Assembly: GCF_000149955.1 (NCBI RefSeq)
Contig: NC_030992.1
Coordinates: 510,584-574,583, forward strand
Direction of reading: 5' to 3'
Origin: Fusarium oxysporum f. sp. lycopersici 4287
Taxonomy: Eukaryota; Ascomycota; Sordariomycetes; Hypocreales; Nectriaceae
DNA: 64,000 bases
Below the pieces are notes generated by a model. The model did no database searches, was not told the origin of the DNA, and was given only the letters and a program-made list of their open reading frames with translations. Shown here piece by piece: positions 9,810 to 21,828 of the stretch. Both the position numbers and the translations under genes were made by a program. Positions within the stretch are counted from its first letter, which is position 1. Every line of letters starts with the position of its first letter.

Positions 9810-11910
9810 TTAAGCCAAGCGAGTCGTGTTGAAGAGCCGATTCCCAGTGTCGGTCGTCTTCGTTCCCGTGAACTTGTTCTCCGAAATTCGGAGTGCAATC
9901 AATCCAGCACCGTGTCGTCTCATCACCTTTGCAAAGAGATGACCTTCAGCGATTGCCTCAGTCTGAACTACACCAGCCACGGCTGTAATACTGATATTGG
10001 GTTCAAGACGGACGACGCGCTTGATGAGCTCAATGACGCTCTTGCCGCTGTTGATCACAGAGTCCACCAAGATCACGTTCGACTGTCCCTGAACTTGATG
10101 TTTCTTGACATCATCTGCACTAGAAGCGTGAACGAACATGGCTTGTGGGAACACATCGCTGATGCCGAATGCCATGGGTTCGCCACCGCGCATAAAAGCC
10201 ATGATTGAAGTCTTAGCTTCGTTGCGCAGACGATGACCGGTTGTCTGATGGCCCTGCACGTGCGAGATGGTGAACTCCTCAAGACCAATGAGTTTGGATA
10301 CGTACTCAGTGGCTAGGTAACGGCCGACATTGGCATTTGCTGCTCGTAACATGGGGCCAGATACTGCAGCGCTGCGCATGGGCGACATGAGAATATTGGA
10401 GGCAGCTTTGTTGGTAGCGTCATACTTCTTCAGTGGGCGACGCTCTGGGCGGGGATCAACAATTGACTTGAAGAAGTCACCATCATCAAAGCTGACCACG
10501 GGTAGACTGTTATTGTCAAGTCTAGGTGACGATGTACTTGGGAGGAGGACCTGTCGCGCTCGTAGGTGACCATCTTGAATGGCCGTGGCCAAGGCTGCAT
10601 CCATAGTAGTGCTTCTCTTCTTCTCATCACCAACAACAACAACAGCTTGGTCCGCTTCCCAAAGCATGGGTATGTCCAAGGGACTATCACCAAAGGCCCA
10701 TACATTGAGGTCATGCACGTCTTTGAGATGCGACACGACAGCGGCCTTGACTCCAGGAGTGACGAAGTATCCATCCGAGAATCTACCACCACCAATCACT
10801 TTGACGCTGTCCGACAGGCCATGGTGCTCGAGGATCTTGGTTCAAAGTCGCCCGACGCCGCAAGTCATGACAACCACGCCGATGTGTTTCTGCTCTTCAA
10901 CGCGGCGCAGAAGAGAGATGAATTCAGGATACAGAGGGACGAGAGCAGACGCATTGTCGCAACGAAATTCGAACATGTCATCATCACATTTTTCTTCCAA
11001 GAGAAAGGTAGCCTGGTGGAATGCCTCGTCTGAATTCCCATCGGGCTACTGAAAAAGTCTCTCATGGCAGAGTCTTTCAGTCCCGTGCCGTTTTGTTCCA
11101 GCTCATCCACGAGGAGACGACCACCATCTTCAACCGACAGGGTCCTGTCGCTACCAAAGACCAAGAATGTCTGAAGCTCTTTGCTGTCGTGCAGAGCGAT
11201 GATCTCGCCAAGCCGCTTCTTCACCTGTGCGAGATTTGATCCAGCTGGCGCGAGCTCTCGGAAGTGCCGAACAAGAGGCAGGACATTCTCAAGGGCGGGG
11301 TTTTGAACAGTGGTAAAGAGAATCTTATGCTGACGACAGAGGTCTCGCAAGATTGTGACTTCAAGGGTTTGCCAAAGGACCCAATTCTCCGCGCTCAAGC
11401 CGGTCATGTCAAATCTGTTCATTCATGGCCTGAAACAAGAGAACCAACGCATTAGGGTTTAAATAGATGATTTGGGTGAAGGTCTCTAAGTCTTCGGGCG
11501 TGTACACAGCGTACGGGGCACTATCCTCCTTTGACCATAACATGAAGTGTCCAGTGACGACAGCGATTTTGCCACTGGCTGCAGCTTCATTCTTGATGTG
11601 GGTGATGGCTTCCGCTCGCCACTTTTCTTTTCGGGGTCTTCGAGTTTCTGGAAGGCTTTTAGGCCACCGTGGACGAGGTAGGAAATGACGTCGGAGCCAT
11701 CAAAGAATGCGAACTCTGTCTCGCCGAGCTTGTTGCGCAGGCCTTCGAGAACGGTGGACTTCCCAGTAGCTGGAAGACCGTAGAGACCGATCACTGTTGG
11801 CTTTGATGGATCTGGTGTTCCGATTATCATTGCGCAACTTGGACGGAGAAGGATAGGAACTGACCGTGGCCCACGCGGTTGGCGAGGCTAATCGCTGATG
11901 TAGATGTCAT
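9810..11910 (-). pseudogene. Broken P-loop kinase / HAD / uracil phosphoribosyltransferase fusion
   Basis: The parts appear in the order of a known fungal fusion of about 680 residues. A short first exon (11910-11865) joins over a 53-nt intron to a P-loop kinase segment (GLYGLPATGKST). A HAD-like region follows, then a complete phosphoribosyltransferase end with the PRPP loop VILVDSVINSGKS and NRLFNTTRLA before the stop. The reading frame must shift three times: in an A-rich run near 11620-11632, near 11405-11425, and near 11030-11040. A TGA at 10842-10844 replaces an expected tryptophan codon. The HAD nucleophile block reads VFGSDRTL, lacking the first Asp of the usual DxD. The intact role would be pyrimidine salvage or a related step. 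As read here the gene is dead, unless the indels are sequencing errors. Confidence 0.85.
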
Positions 11911-12433
11911 TTTTCGAAAAACGATTTGGTAAGTAGGGGTGTATTTGAACGTAGCGGTTTAGGTGTGATGAAGGATGAAGGATGAAAGATGGAGAAGTGA
12001 AAGGAGATCTTCTGAAATATTTCACTCCTGAACCATGACTGACTTACATGATTGAGCTCGTTTGCCTTTGTCTTGAGTCATCCTATCAGGAGGATCAAGA
12101 AGCGATGTCAATGCACGAGGCCCACCCGTCACTCAAGCTGCATTTAGCCGTGCCACAATAAGCAATTCTCCGATATAATTGATTGCCTACAAGATAAATT
12201 GAAGCCTGTAAACAAACCCTTCACGTCATGCTGCTGATTGGAGTTTGGCTCGCTTACAGCTTGATCCTTCCAGGCATCAAGCCTTGGTCCATCCCCGGCG
12301 AGAAGCATGCCACAATCGCATTCACAATGGCATATGACCAGACCCGATTTAGCGACACACAGGGACACCTCAAGGAAACTTCAAACTTGATTGTAAGCTT
12401 GACATTGCACACAGAGTGCTTTCCTCCGGATTC
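11911..12433. other. Intergenic region
   Basis: Upstream DNA of the broken fusion gene. ORFs on both strands are short, overlap each other and show no domain. Confidence 0.5.
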
Positions 12434-13065
12434 TCAGCTTTGCTCTATGGCAGGCACAGGAAGATGTCCCAAACTCAAGAAACGAGGCTTCTCATGGACC
12501 TCTTCCAAATCATAATTCATCGCCAAATACGCGAGAAACACCTTTGAGACAGCAGCTGCAAATTGTCTCCCAGGACAAGAAAGCTTTCCAATCACAAATG
12601 GAACATAGTTCTGTGAGGGAGTGAGCAGAGTGTGTGCATCCGCACTGTCCTGAATACCCTCATCCTTGTGTAACAGTACGAAGCGAAATGGTTTGAAAGT
12701 GTTCCCATTAGGATAAAGTTCCTCGTCGTGGTGAATACCCCAAGCGGAGCCCCCTCTGTTATACTAAACACATTAGTCTGGTGTTGACAAACTTGTCTCT
12801 TAAGCATGCATCGTGATAAGCTTTGTTCATGACGCTTGGAATGTTCCAGATCTCAGCCATTTGTGTAACGAGATACGGAGTAAAACGTCTGCGTGGCGAC
12901 CACGGTTATCCCATCGGGAACTTTGGACAAATGGTTGTATGAGATGTGGAGGCGCCAGATAAGAACTCCCAGTAGGAAGAGCCAGAGCGAAAGCATTTTG
13001 AGCGATGTCAAGGTGGCCATCACCGCAACTGCAACGACTTGGGAACACATGTGTGGATTTGTCAA
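12434..13065 (-). pseudogene. Internally deleted cytochrome P450 relic
   Basis: The upstream part encodes a membrane anchor and proline-hinge region (LSLWLFLLGVLIWRLHISYN followed by HLSKVP), as at a P450 N-terminus, and soon reaches stops. The downstream part encodes the P450 C-terminal end: GIHHDEELYPNG with FKPFRF, then the heme loop FVIGKLSCPGRQFA (FxxGxxxCxG), and ends at TGA 12436-12434. Only about 630 bp separates elements normally some 1.2 kb apart, and the frame changes in between, so most of the catalytic core is missing. The heme loop is also atypical (FV for FG). Clearly a relic; its parent clan is not assigned. Confidence 0.78.
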
Positions 13066-13504
13066 AGTAGCCTCAAGATTGAAGATATGATGGCTTCCAG
13101 CGCAGCCGGCGATTCATGGTGATTGTTTCGCTCAATAGGAGCTGAGGGCACGAAATACACTCTGCCGCTATGTAAGATACGAACCACTTTTCAGCCGAGA
13201 GAATTTATTTTCACTGTGGTTCTAGGTTTGCTTCTTCCGATCCCTGTGTGAGTGCATATCCAGCTCCGGCTATCGATATCCGTTAGGAATCGTCTCCAGA
13301 CATGGATGGGAATGCAGTTACCAATCTGCAGCCCGGTACGAGTTCTTCTTTGTCTAAATATCACTTGATTGACTTGCTTAACCTCACATCACGGTCGCGG
13401 CATACGCGGTCATTGTGAAGAGCCTCCAGCACTTCAACCCACCCCCGTCTCTCTACCTAGCAGCACTCTTCTCGCACCTTTCCCTGTAAACTTTCGCGCT
13501 TTGA
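13066..13504. other. Intergenic region
   Basis: No supported gene. A short forward open stretch ends near 13489, but no splice acceptor links it to the ATG near 13301. Confidence 0.45.
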
Positions 13505-15526
13505 TCAAATAATCTCAATATCAACACACTTTTCATCACTCCATGCCTCGCCAGACATGATTCCATGAACGTAGCAATCCCCAAGGATCTTCCATTTCTC
13601 CCCAGCCCTCCGTAGCACATAGGGCGTCTTCCCTCCCTGAAGCAGCGCAATCCGATCACCAGAGCGAGTAGGCCAAGGAACCAAACAGAGATATCCCGAG
13701 CTCGTCGTCGCCATTCTTTGATCAAAAGCCCACTGCACGTCGGTGAGGGACTTCCCCATTGTGAATATGTCGCTCATTTCCATGTTGCTTACTTTCTTGT
13801 ACCCGAGTAGTTGGCGATAGAGTTTTGGTACCACATGTGAGAGATGCAGCTGGTTTATAACTGTGCCAGTCATGGTCATATCAAACCCTGCTATACTCTG
13901 TTCAAAACAGTCCAGAACATGGCGTCGATTAGCACTGAGAAGAATCCGGTTTCTTATTATGGTTGTGAGGAAAGCATCCTTTCGGGTTTCACCGGGCATC
14001 GTATAAAGATTTTCAGTTTTGAACGCCAGGTCTTGCCAACCTTGGATAACAGCTATGGTTCCCCCAATAGCCTCAGCGATCCTCGCATTTCGCTTGAAAT
14101 TTCGAATTGAGCTCATGACTACATCGTCAAGTTGTATCCGAGGCCCTTCGTAAGGGTATATCAGCTTGTCTCCAACATTGTTCAACTCATCCACGAAGAC
14201 ACCCTTGAGAATGAGTGTTTTTCCATCGTTTAGAAGTCTTGCAGTGAAAGTTCTGTTGGATTTGGACGCCTTTTCTTCGGGAAACGCGTCCCTCATTTCA
14301 AACAACTGCGGTGCTCGCTGGTTCTCCCTTATAATTGGGTTCTTGATGCTGGAGGGGGCTCTCTCTTCATCCGGAACACTAGTGACGTCGTAACTCCAGT
14401 CAGGAACCCACGAAGGCAAGCTTGTCAAAGTAGGTGGTATGCAAGACGGCCTTCCCAAAGCGCTGAAAATCTCCAGTGAGCAGCTACCGCTTATTATCTT
14501 AAAAGTTGTACGTGCGTAGCATTCCACAATGGAAATAGTGTAGTCTGGCTCGATCCCATATGTTGATGTGGCGATGCCTAGAGAGCCGTATACCTTGTCC
14601 CTCGGATCTTTGGCTCTCAACCACCGAAGAAGATGGAGCAGCACTGCAAGCTCCTTGTTCTTCCCGAAACTGCGACGCAACCGCAGTATGGCGACGGCAA
14701 GTTTGCCATCATTGTCGGCCAACATGCTGTCTTCCAGATTAAAGACATCTTCGCCATCCCCTGTATTAAAAGCGTTGCTGATTGCGTACATCATGATATA
14801 GCCGACTGTGCGACTGACGTCCAGTACTGGGGCAGCTAAATCGCCGCACATGATGATCGCACTGCGAGCTAGAGCCATTTCTTGAACAGTCCACACCCTT
14901 GACCACCATGGCCTCTTCAGTAGAGCGACTGCGCCTTTTTTGGCTGGGTCTGGTACAGCAAAATCACTCTTAGCCGGGGCTTCGGAGGAAGCTTTGTCCT
15001 CGGCTTGATACCAGCCATCAGCTGGGATTACATGCTTCTCGAAGAATTCTCGTCCAATTTTGCTAATATGAGGCAGCGCAAGATTTTCAGTCGTTGGTAT
15101 CAGTTCGAACAGGTGGTTGATTCCATCAGAGGCTGGATCGGGACCCAGCCAGATGACCACCCTCTGGGATTTGTTGTAGATGTCTTTCATAAGTTTAACC
15201 TGGGATTGGCGCTCCTCCGGGTCTTTCTGATTGATGCAAATGGCATCGATCCATAGCGGTCGCTCGGTATGCTCGTTCCTCAAGTGCTGGAGTGCACTGA
15301 GAAGGTTTTCGGTGACCTGGAATGCTTCATTGTTGCATTTTATCTCCAGAAGCTGAGAGCTGTCGCCCCAGCAATACGAAAGAGCTTCATACACAGGGTT
15401 TTCCTCGAGTGCGACAACCTCGAGACGACACTCAATTGAGTCGTTGTTCTCCGTCACTGGAAGTAGATGGAGGAGGCGGATTTGCGTTGGGCCGAGCACG
15501 CCTCCTGTGCTATTGTAGGAAAACAT
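13505..15526 (-). CDS. HET domain (heterokaryon incompatibility) protein
   Basis: One intronless 673-residue ORF. The N-terminal half carries the HET blocks in order: YEALSYCWGD (about 46-55), LWIDAICINQ (about 91-100) and the ERQSQVKLMKDIY / VVIWLG segment (about 105-130), followed by WWSRVWTVQEMALA near 208. The C-terminus has the usual HET-family tail GDRIALLQGG...VLRR and YVHGIMSGEA. HET proteins act in the cytoplasm in non-self recognition and can trigger cell death when mismatched alleles meet. The start at 15526 fits where homology begins. The allele partner is unknown. Confidence 0.92.
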   Translation of the reverse strand: MFSYNSTGGVLGPTQIRLLHLLPVTENNDSIECRLEVVALEENPVYEALSYCWGDSSQLLEIKCNNEAFQVTENLLSALQHLRNEHTERPLWIDAICINQKDPEERQSQVKLMKDIYNKSQRVVIWLGPDPASDGINHLFELIPTTENLALPHISKIGREFFEKHVIPADGWYQAEDKASSEAPAKSDFAVPDPAKKGAVALLKRPWWSRVWTVQEMALARSAIIMCGDLAAPVLDVSRTVGYIMMYAISNAFNTGDGEDVFNLEDSMLADNDGKLAVAILRLRRSFGKNKELAVLLHLLRWLRAKDPRDKVYGSLGIATSTYGIEPDYTISIVECYARTTFKIISGSCSLEIFSALGRPSCIPPTLTSLPSWVPDWSYDVTSVPDEERAPSSIKNPIIRENQRAPQLFEMRDAFPEEKASKSNRTFTARLLNDGKTLILKGVFVDELNNVGDKLIYPYEGPRIQLDDVVMSSIRNFKRNARIAEAIGGTIAVIQGWQDLAFKTENLYTMPGETRKDAFLTTIIRNRILLSANRRHVLDCFEQSIAGFDMTMTGTVINQLHLSHVVPKLYRQLLGYKKVSNMEMSDIFTMGKSLTDVQWAFDQRMATTSSGYLCLVPWPTRSGDRIALLQGGKTPYVLRRAGEKWKILGDCYVHGIMSGEAWSDEKCVDIEII

Positions 15527-16271
15527 GACAATAGGCTGATACTAACACGCAGACGAGATTTCCGGGGTCCTTGGGCTGGGAGGGTTGGCAAACCTTTTGT
15601 TGGTGATATCTAGAATCAGGCCAGGCATTGATTGTCTGAACGAGATATTATTCAGAGCTGACTAATATCTCACCTGCCTGCCAAGATCAAATTGGACATG
15701 ATAGGTCAAGCTATGGCCTGTTCCTTCAATAGTTTACCATTCAGAGGTAGCAAAAGCGTCAACCTCTTTCTATTGAATTTTCCCAGAGTTGTTACTGACT
15801 TGCCATCATCAACCCATTTATTTTCAGCCTCCTCAACTTCCATGAAACTCACACATTCAGATTTTTCGTTATCTTAGGAAGCAAAGTTCAGACCTCTATT
15901 CTAAGTGAGAGAAAGATTTAGCCAAGTTTAGTATAGACTAAGAAGACTTTTAGGTTAGTTATTTTCATCACTAAGGATAAAGGTCTGAAGGTTTCTCTTG
16001 CATGTTTCGTTTCGCAGACCGCCTTTTGGCCCGCAACCAAGAATTATCTTTCTTGGCAAGATACGCCTGTAGCTGACAAAGAGTGAGTCTTCATATGTGA
16101 ATTTCGAAACTCCCTTGGTAAGAATGTACATTTCTTGTTGTAAAACTTTCGGATGGGCTTCCTGAGGTGGACTCGCTCCCCTCTGCGAACCAGATAGTAA
16201 GATCGTCTGCTTCGCTCTGAAGAACCGCTATAGCCGCAATTCCTCTCCATAAAGCCACCTCTGTAATGTAA
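15527..16271. other. Intergenic region
   Basis: AT-rich between about 15780 and 16010. Reverse ORFs at 16044-16366 continue past the F-box gene's stop in other frames and show no conservation by eye. Confidence 0.5.
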
Positions 16272-17751
16272 TCAAAGCCAAGAGACTCTATTCTCAGCTC
16301 GTATTTGCTGTAGCGATACCCTGTCAACAACATGATGCAGACCCAAATAGTGAACAGCATCCCCATGAGAGGTGATATCCTCCATGAAAAGACTTTTATC
16401 GACTGTAAGCACTCTCTCAGCGTATTTCACGGTAACCTTCTCCCACGCCTCGATGGTCTGAGACTCCAACTTCAGATCTCGTGTACCTTGCCAGTGTATC
16501 GAACTATACTTTCGGCGATAGGTAAAAGCACAAGCTTCTCTTCTTTCTCCTTGCCACATGGTCAGTGTCTGGAGCTTAGGCATATTTAGTGCGACTTGTG
16601 CAGCGGTTTGAAAGAGCTTGTTGGTTTGATGGTCGTCGGCCTTGGCGATTGCTCGGGATGTCAGTGAGAGAGTTTGTAGCTGAGGCCATCTCCAATTTGG
16701 TTGAGACGCATCGAAAAAATGGCGGGCATCGATCATGAAAGAGACGGAAAGATGCTCGAGCTGCTGGCTTCGCGCGGCAAATATAGCGCCGAGGATGGGA
16801 TAGGGAAGTCTGACTCGTTCTGGATTTAGTTCTGAAAGCAAACCTCTACCAAGAGCAAACAATTCCAGGAAATTCTCATTGAAATCTTCGAATATGGTGA
16901 CTTTTTTAACGCTTTCCGGGAGGCTGTGGATCGTATTTAGAAAACCTATTACTTATTCTGTCAGCACTATAACATCATTCACTTTTATTTTATTGCTTGC
17001 CCATATCTGAAACTTGCTGTGCTATGTTCAAGTGTGATTGCCATGGTTCATAGCTGATCTCTTTTAGGTTTGGAAGCTTTGACCAAAGATATTGTAAGGT
17101 TTCAGGATTGATTTGCTGACGGCACTGCCGACGTACAACGAATTTAGTCACGGCATGGACTGAAGGGAGGCTCTGTCGAAATTTGAGCTCAGATACCTGT
17201 CCAAAAGGACGTCGTAGAGCGTCGTCTGGTGGCGCTTTAGTTACACGGCCCCTAGACCACCCGTGCTCTGGATCGTGAATAGGATCTGGGCTATGCGGTT
17301 GACACTCGAATTTGTCTTCACCGGGAGCTCCGAAGTAACTGTTTTTGAACCAGTGTTCCGAATCGCTTGGGCAGTAAGCATTGAGTTCCAGAGTCAAAGG
17401 CTCTCTCCACGTCGTCAGGATGGAGAATAGCCTGGTGATGGCTTCGTTTAGGATCTTTGCAATGGAATATGACAATGTAAGCGACTCTCTCTTTCGGCAC
17501 GATCGACAAGTATATCGGTTGAGCTCTATATTGAGCCATAGATGCTCGATTCTCCCCCTGTAGTGATTGTCGAGCTGCTCGAGGTGGTCGAGGCATAAGG
17601 GATGGAGTCTAAGATGAGCAAAGGTCTTTTTTTCAATGAAGTCTCGCCATTCCGTTGAAACCGAGGCGTACGGTACGATGGATTTGTGTGCTGTCAGGGT
17701 CTCCAAGATCATACAGCGGATCTCGGTAGGTAAGGAGGACCAACGGGTCAT
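16272..17751 (-). CDS. F-box protein of the fungal DUF6546-like family
   Basis: Two exons (17751-17001 and 16945-16272) give 474 residues. The start begins MTRWSSLPTEIR, the F-box itself, rather than the upstream in-frame ATG at 17844. The F-box continues through PYASVSTEWRDFIE. The remainder has landmarks I associate with a large fungal F-box family: LWSKLPNLKEISYEPW, KKVTIFEDFNE, LEHLSVSFMIDA and SHGDAVHYL near the end, with SLQQIRAENR at the C-terminus. Joining the two halves in frame needs a GC-AG intron (17000-16946, donor GCAAGC). F-box proteins recruit substrates to SCF ubiquitin ligases; the substrate is unknown. The Pfam name is from memory. Confidence 0.8.
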
Positions 17752-18324
17752 TTTGTCGGCGTTTTTGCTGGACGGTCGGTCAAGTCTGATCAAGGTGATG
17801 GAGGTCACAAGGGGGTGAGGAGTCGAAGAATATTCTATTCCCAAGAGAGTCCTGCTTGTTGACTTACTGAGGGGCAGCTTAGCTTTAGGAATAATATTCA
17901 GCGTGCGCAGACATTTTAAGCCGGACGACGGCTCTGATTGATAGAGTATTATAACAAAGTTTCTATTATCATATATGCCATAGCAATTGGTTATTCATTC
18001 TGACATAATGTCTAAATTGTGAACTAGACATGCTATTTGCAGTTGAGACATGTAGCCGAGAGCATATATTCAGCACAATGAACTTAGTTCGCATAGGAAT
18101 GCATCTCTTCACCATTCACGGACCTTCATGTTATCTTCCACCCTAAACTTTAACCTTACGGCCAGCAATCGGCCAAGTAGCATATTAAGTTCAAATTAGA
18201 GAGCAGTGAGAAGGAGGGCTTGATATCTATCTTGTAGGCTCTAAATCTAGTTAACAACAGCATGTAAGTATCCCTTGCCTGGGTATGCTGTGAACGCCAA
18301 TCTACTACAATTTCGCGGTGACTA
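17752..18324. other. Intergenic region
   Basis: AT-rich upstream DNA of the F-box gene and downstream DNA of the small secreted protein. Nothing supported. Confidence 0.55.
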
Positions 18325-18806
18325 CTAAGAGTCACAGTTGCAGTAGTACGAGTCACCTACAGCTACGTTAGTGAACAGAAACTCTTCACAGATTCTCGGA
18401 CACCCCTTACCTTCCTGGCTACAAGTCTCCTTGTGTTGCTCATCGGATCCCGCAGCACCCATTTGCTTGAGACTCTCAATGCAGTCATCACAGTTGCTGA
18501 TCTTCATGCAGTAGCCAGCGCAGTACTGCTGGTTCCTAGTAGTGCATCCAGTGTAGCATGGAGCGCCAGCTCCGCCGGCGGGCTGGCCAAAGCATTCACC
18601 GGTGCACAGCTGGTTGTTCCTTGCTACACAATCATTGTAGGAACCTCCCAAGCAGTTGTTGTTCTCACCCGCTTCGCGTGGAGCATTACACTTGCCGCCC
18701 AAGACAGCTGGAGCGGAGGAGGCGAAGAGAAGGGTAACAAGAGTCTATGATTATTAGCTGAGGGAAGGGTTGGGATTTAGGGAATGCTTACCCAGGCTGA
18801 GTGCAT
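18325..18806 (-). CDS. Small secreted cysteine-rich protein (effector-like)
   Basis: A 15-nt first exon (18806-18792, MHSAW) and a second exon (18744-18325), joined over a 47-nt intron, give 144 residues. The splice creates a signal peptide (TLVTLLFASSAPAVLG). The mature part of about 125 residues has 16 cysteines, an even number suited to eight disulfides. Two parts look like copies of one unit: DCVARNNQLCTGEC and GCTTRNQQYCAGYC. Size, secretion signal and cysteine content match apoplastic effector or antimicrobial-type proteins of fungi, but no named family is recognised. Confidence 0.82.
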
Positions 18807-19596
18807 GGTGACGAATTTGTTTGAGTGTCGTTAGATGTAAATGATGGTTTGAGAGAAGATTTATTTGTGATTATTGACGGATCTGGATACTTGGAGGACC
18901 AAAGACGACATTTATAGTGATAGTGAGCATCTCGATTCCTTTCCCACAGTCAGAAGCTGGTCCATAGATTCATTCATGACATCATGATCGAGGCAGCATT
19001 CATTCTCGTTCCGTAAGGTATACGGAGAATATGCAGCGGAAGCCTAGATCTACAAGTTATTTTTTAGGTAATTTCTGGTGCGTTTAGTGGATCGAAGCGA
19101 GGCTCAGCTAGGAACAAGTCCCTTGCCATTCGTTCAGCTCCGTGAAGTCTCACTGATGGGTCCCTTGGCACGCGTCATATAACGTGAGATTCACGGGAGC
19201 GGGGAGCAAGGATTTCGATCCCTTTATCGTGATCTACAGGCAAATATGGAAAGTGGCCCTGGAAGTGTCAGAATACATCTGACGCTGGAATCCGCTTTCA
19301 CTTTGTAAAACCAGATTCTCATAAAGAGTGGAGGTTTTCTGACAGACCCAAGCCGACAGTGGGTTGATATTCGTTCCAGAATTATCTGCAGAGGCGGAGA
19401 CAGAGACTAATTTTATCAGCTCCGATGATCCTCTTGTGATTCCTTGTTGACTTGATGGAACTTTGGGTCTTTTCCAGGTCATAAAGTCAGGTCATATTCG
19501 CGTCTCCGACGGTCTGCTACTCTTCCGATTGGATCTATAAACAAAAAGGTCGATCTATATTGTACGAGGTATTTGTTATGTAGATTCTTCCAAGTT
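18807..19596. other. Intergenic region
   Basis: Upstream DNA of the cysteine-rich protein and 3' flank of the transporter gene. No supported ORF; the reverse ORF at 19234-19482 has no recognisable feature. Confidence 0.55.
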
Positions 19597-21642
19597 TTAG
19601 TTTCCTAAACTGCCTTCGATGACGATCTCATCTCGGGAAAGATGTTGTTTCCGCCCTTTATAGAAGCAAGCGTAAAATGCGCAACCAGCAATAAACCCTG
19701 AAATACCTACAGCTCCATACATCCACACGAGATATGGGTCCTGAGAAACTGCGCCGAGGGCGATGCAGATCGCAGCAGCGACGGCGATGGTCAGCCAGAA
19801 CAGAGCTGAGATGACAGATCGAAGACTAATAATTCATAATCAGTATATTGACCAAGGTATCATCGTGTGGATGCGTACTTCTTGGGAGCCTGTGTGAAGG
19901 CGAGCTCGAGACCTGTGATGATAACAAAGGCTTCAGACAAGGCCACGAGGATATAAGATGGTGCTTGAATCCAAACGTGAATACTGTTTGGTGGTGACTT
20001 GTAGATATAATGCTGAAGGACGCAGGCGTAGGCCATTGAGATGGAGGCGAACATGAAACCCATGAAGATGCGGGTTACAGGGTCAAAGTCGATTCTGTAC
20101 TTTCGCAGAAGGGGATATACAATCACTGAAGCACCGAATGTTAGGAAATGGTAGGCGAGGATGTTCTAGTAGATTACTTACAGTCGAGGAAGGGAATGAA
20201 GAAGCAAAGGGCAATGGGATCGAGGTTCTGGAGAAGATCATTGGGTGTTCCGTGGAGAGCCATGGTCCCGGCTTGGGAGATGAGGTTATTCCACATCTGG
20301 TTCCAACAGATGAAGTAGAACGGGAAGAACAGGAACATCTAGACGCCATTGTAAGTCCTCATCTTGAAGGTCATGAGACGAGTCACTTACCTTGCAGCTC
20401 TTGAGTCCCCGTTGGACATCTCCAACATACTCATCAGTGTATCTCTCTTGACTGGCCAATGGGTATTTGTCGTTGTGGCCTGAAGCTCTAAGGACTGATG
20501 GTCGTGCATTGGGGAAGCCCTTCTCCTTGATGGCGATGCTGGTAGTGCGGCACGCATCGAGAATGGCTGAGCCAACTGGGGGAACGCGGATGTACTTGTT
20601 TCGACCGGAGATGAACACAGCGGCGGATATGAGGATGGCACTGTTTAAAATGGTTAGTAGCTGTCGATTTGTAATTAAGGCCAGGGAGATGGGATTCACA
20701 TCAATGGAACCAAGTACGCCAGCCAGAACGAATGGTGAGCTTCTACGTTGACTGTGATGAGCGGTGAAAGAGCTCCAATGTTGACGACCCAGTAAAACCT
20801 TGACGTTGATTAGCGGGTGCATATTCCAGACTGAGTAAATGTGTCTTACCACATGAAGAGCCTTTGCACGGTGAGTTCTGGGTCAACAATGACCTCCTCT
20901 CCTGACTTGAGAGTCTTGAGAACCGGCTGCGAATGCTGATACTGCTCAGCACACATAGGCGTAACATTGGCCTTGATACCACCAGTCCCCAGACCAATTG
21001 TGACCATGGCAGCGATGAGGCCTCCAAGGCCGGCATTGTTAAGAAGGGCTGTAGGTGTTGAAGTCGAGACGAGGATGACGAGGCCGATGACATAGATGAC
21101 GCAGGCGCAGCAGATGGCTCGGAACTTGCCAAGATATTGGTCTGGAGTTTATCATTTAGACATAAGCGATTGAGCAAGGTTGACTTAGGGACTTACCAGC
21201 GACGATGGCACCAATGACTGTCGAAGCGTAGGCCCAGAACTTGAAGAAGTTTCCGAGGGCCGTAGCAACAGCCTGACCTTTTCCAAGGGCACCTGGCAGA
21301 TCGGAGCTAGGATCATATGGGTTGCTAAGTACTGTCAGTATCACAAGAGGTGTAAAGTATCATGACAGTGACAAACTTGATGTAATTCTGGATCGGTCCA
21401 GAGAGACCAAAGTAGGTAAATCGCTCACCAAGCTATATGTCGTTAGTCAGTCCAACTCCCCGTATTTCAAATACTCAGAAGCACTAGGTTCTTACCTCGA
21501 CGGCCAAGATCAGCAGCGCAATCTTGGGCAACTTATCAGGAACCCTCCGCAAACCTTGCCACTGCTCCTCACGTCCCGCAATGCTCTTAGCATCACAAGG
21601 ATTGCTCTCAATCTTCTTCTCCATGTTAACTTCAGTCGTCAT
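19597..21642 (-). CDS. POT/PTR2-family proton-coupled peptide transporter
   Basis: Nine exons: 21642-21496, 21432-21377, 21324-21197, 21141-20850, 20798-20700, 20640-20391, 20338-20182, 20125-19879 and 19825-19597. Introns are 51-63 nt, and all joints keep frame for 534 residues. PTR2 landmarks are LGERFTYFGLSGPIQNYI, LPGALGKGQAVATALGNFF, FYWVVNIGAL, FFPFYFICWNQMWNNLISQA, and SYILVALSEAFVIITGLE near the end. This plasma-membrane family imports di- and tripeptides, and some members nitrate or other acids. The frame stays open upstream of the chosen ATG, but an earlier ATG would need a 33-nt intron, so I kept the internal start. It is divergent from the hydrolase over a palindrome-rich promoter. 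Confidence 0.9.
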
Positions 21643-21828
21643 ATTCTCCAATTCACTCGAGGTAATAAAGAGATGATTCGGCTCTCGAACGATGGTGGGT
21701 TCTTCATTTCTCGGGATGCAACGCCCTGTATATAAACATCATGAGTTGGAGAAATTACCCCGGACCGGCAGACCCATTCTGCTGGGAACCCTGCTGAGAG
21801 ATAACGCGGGGTCATCGCTGTGGGTTCT

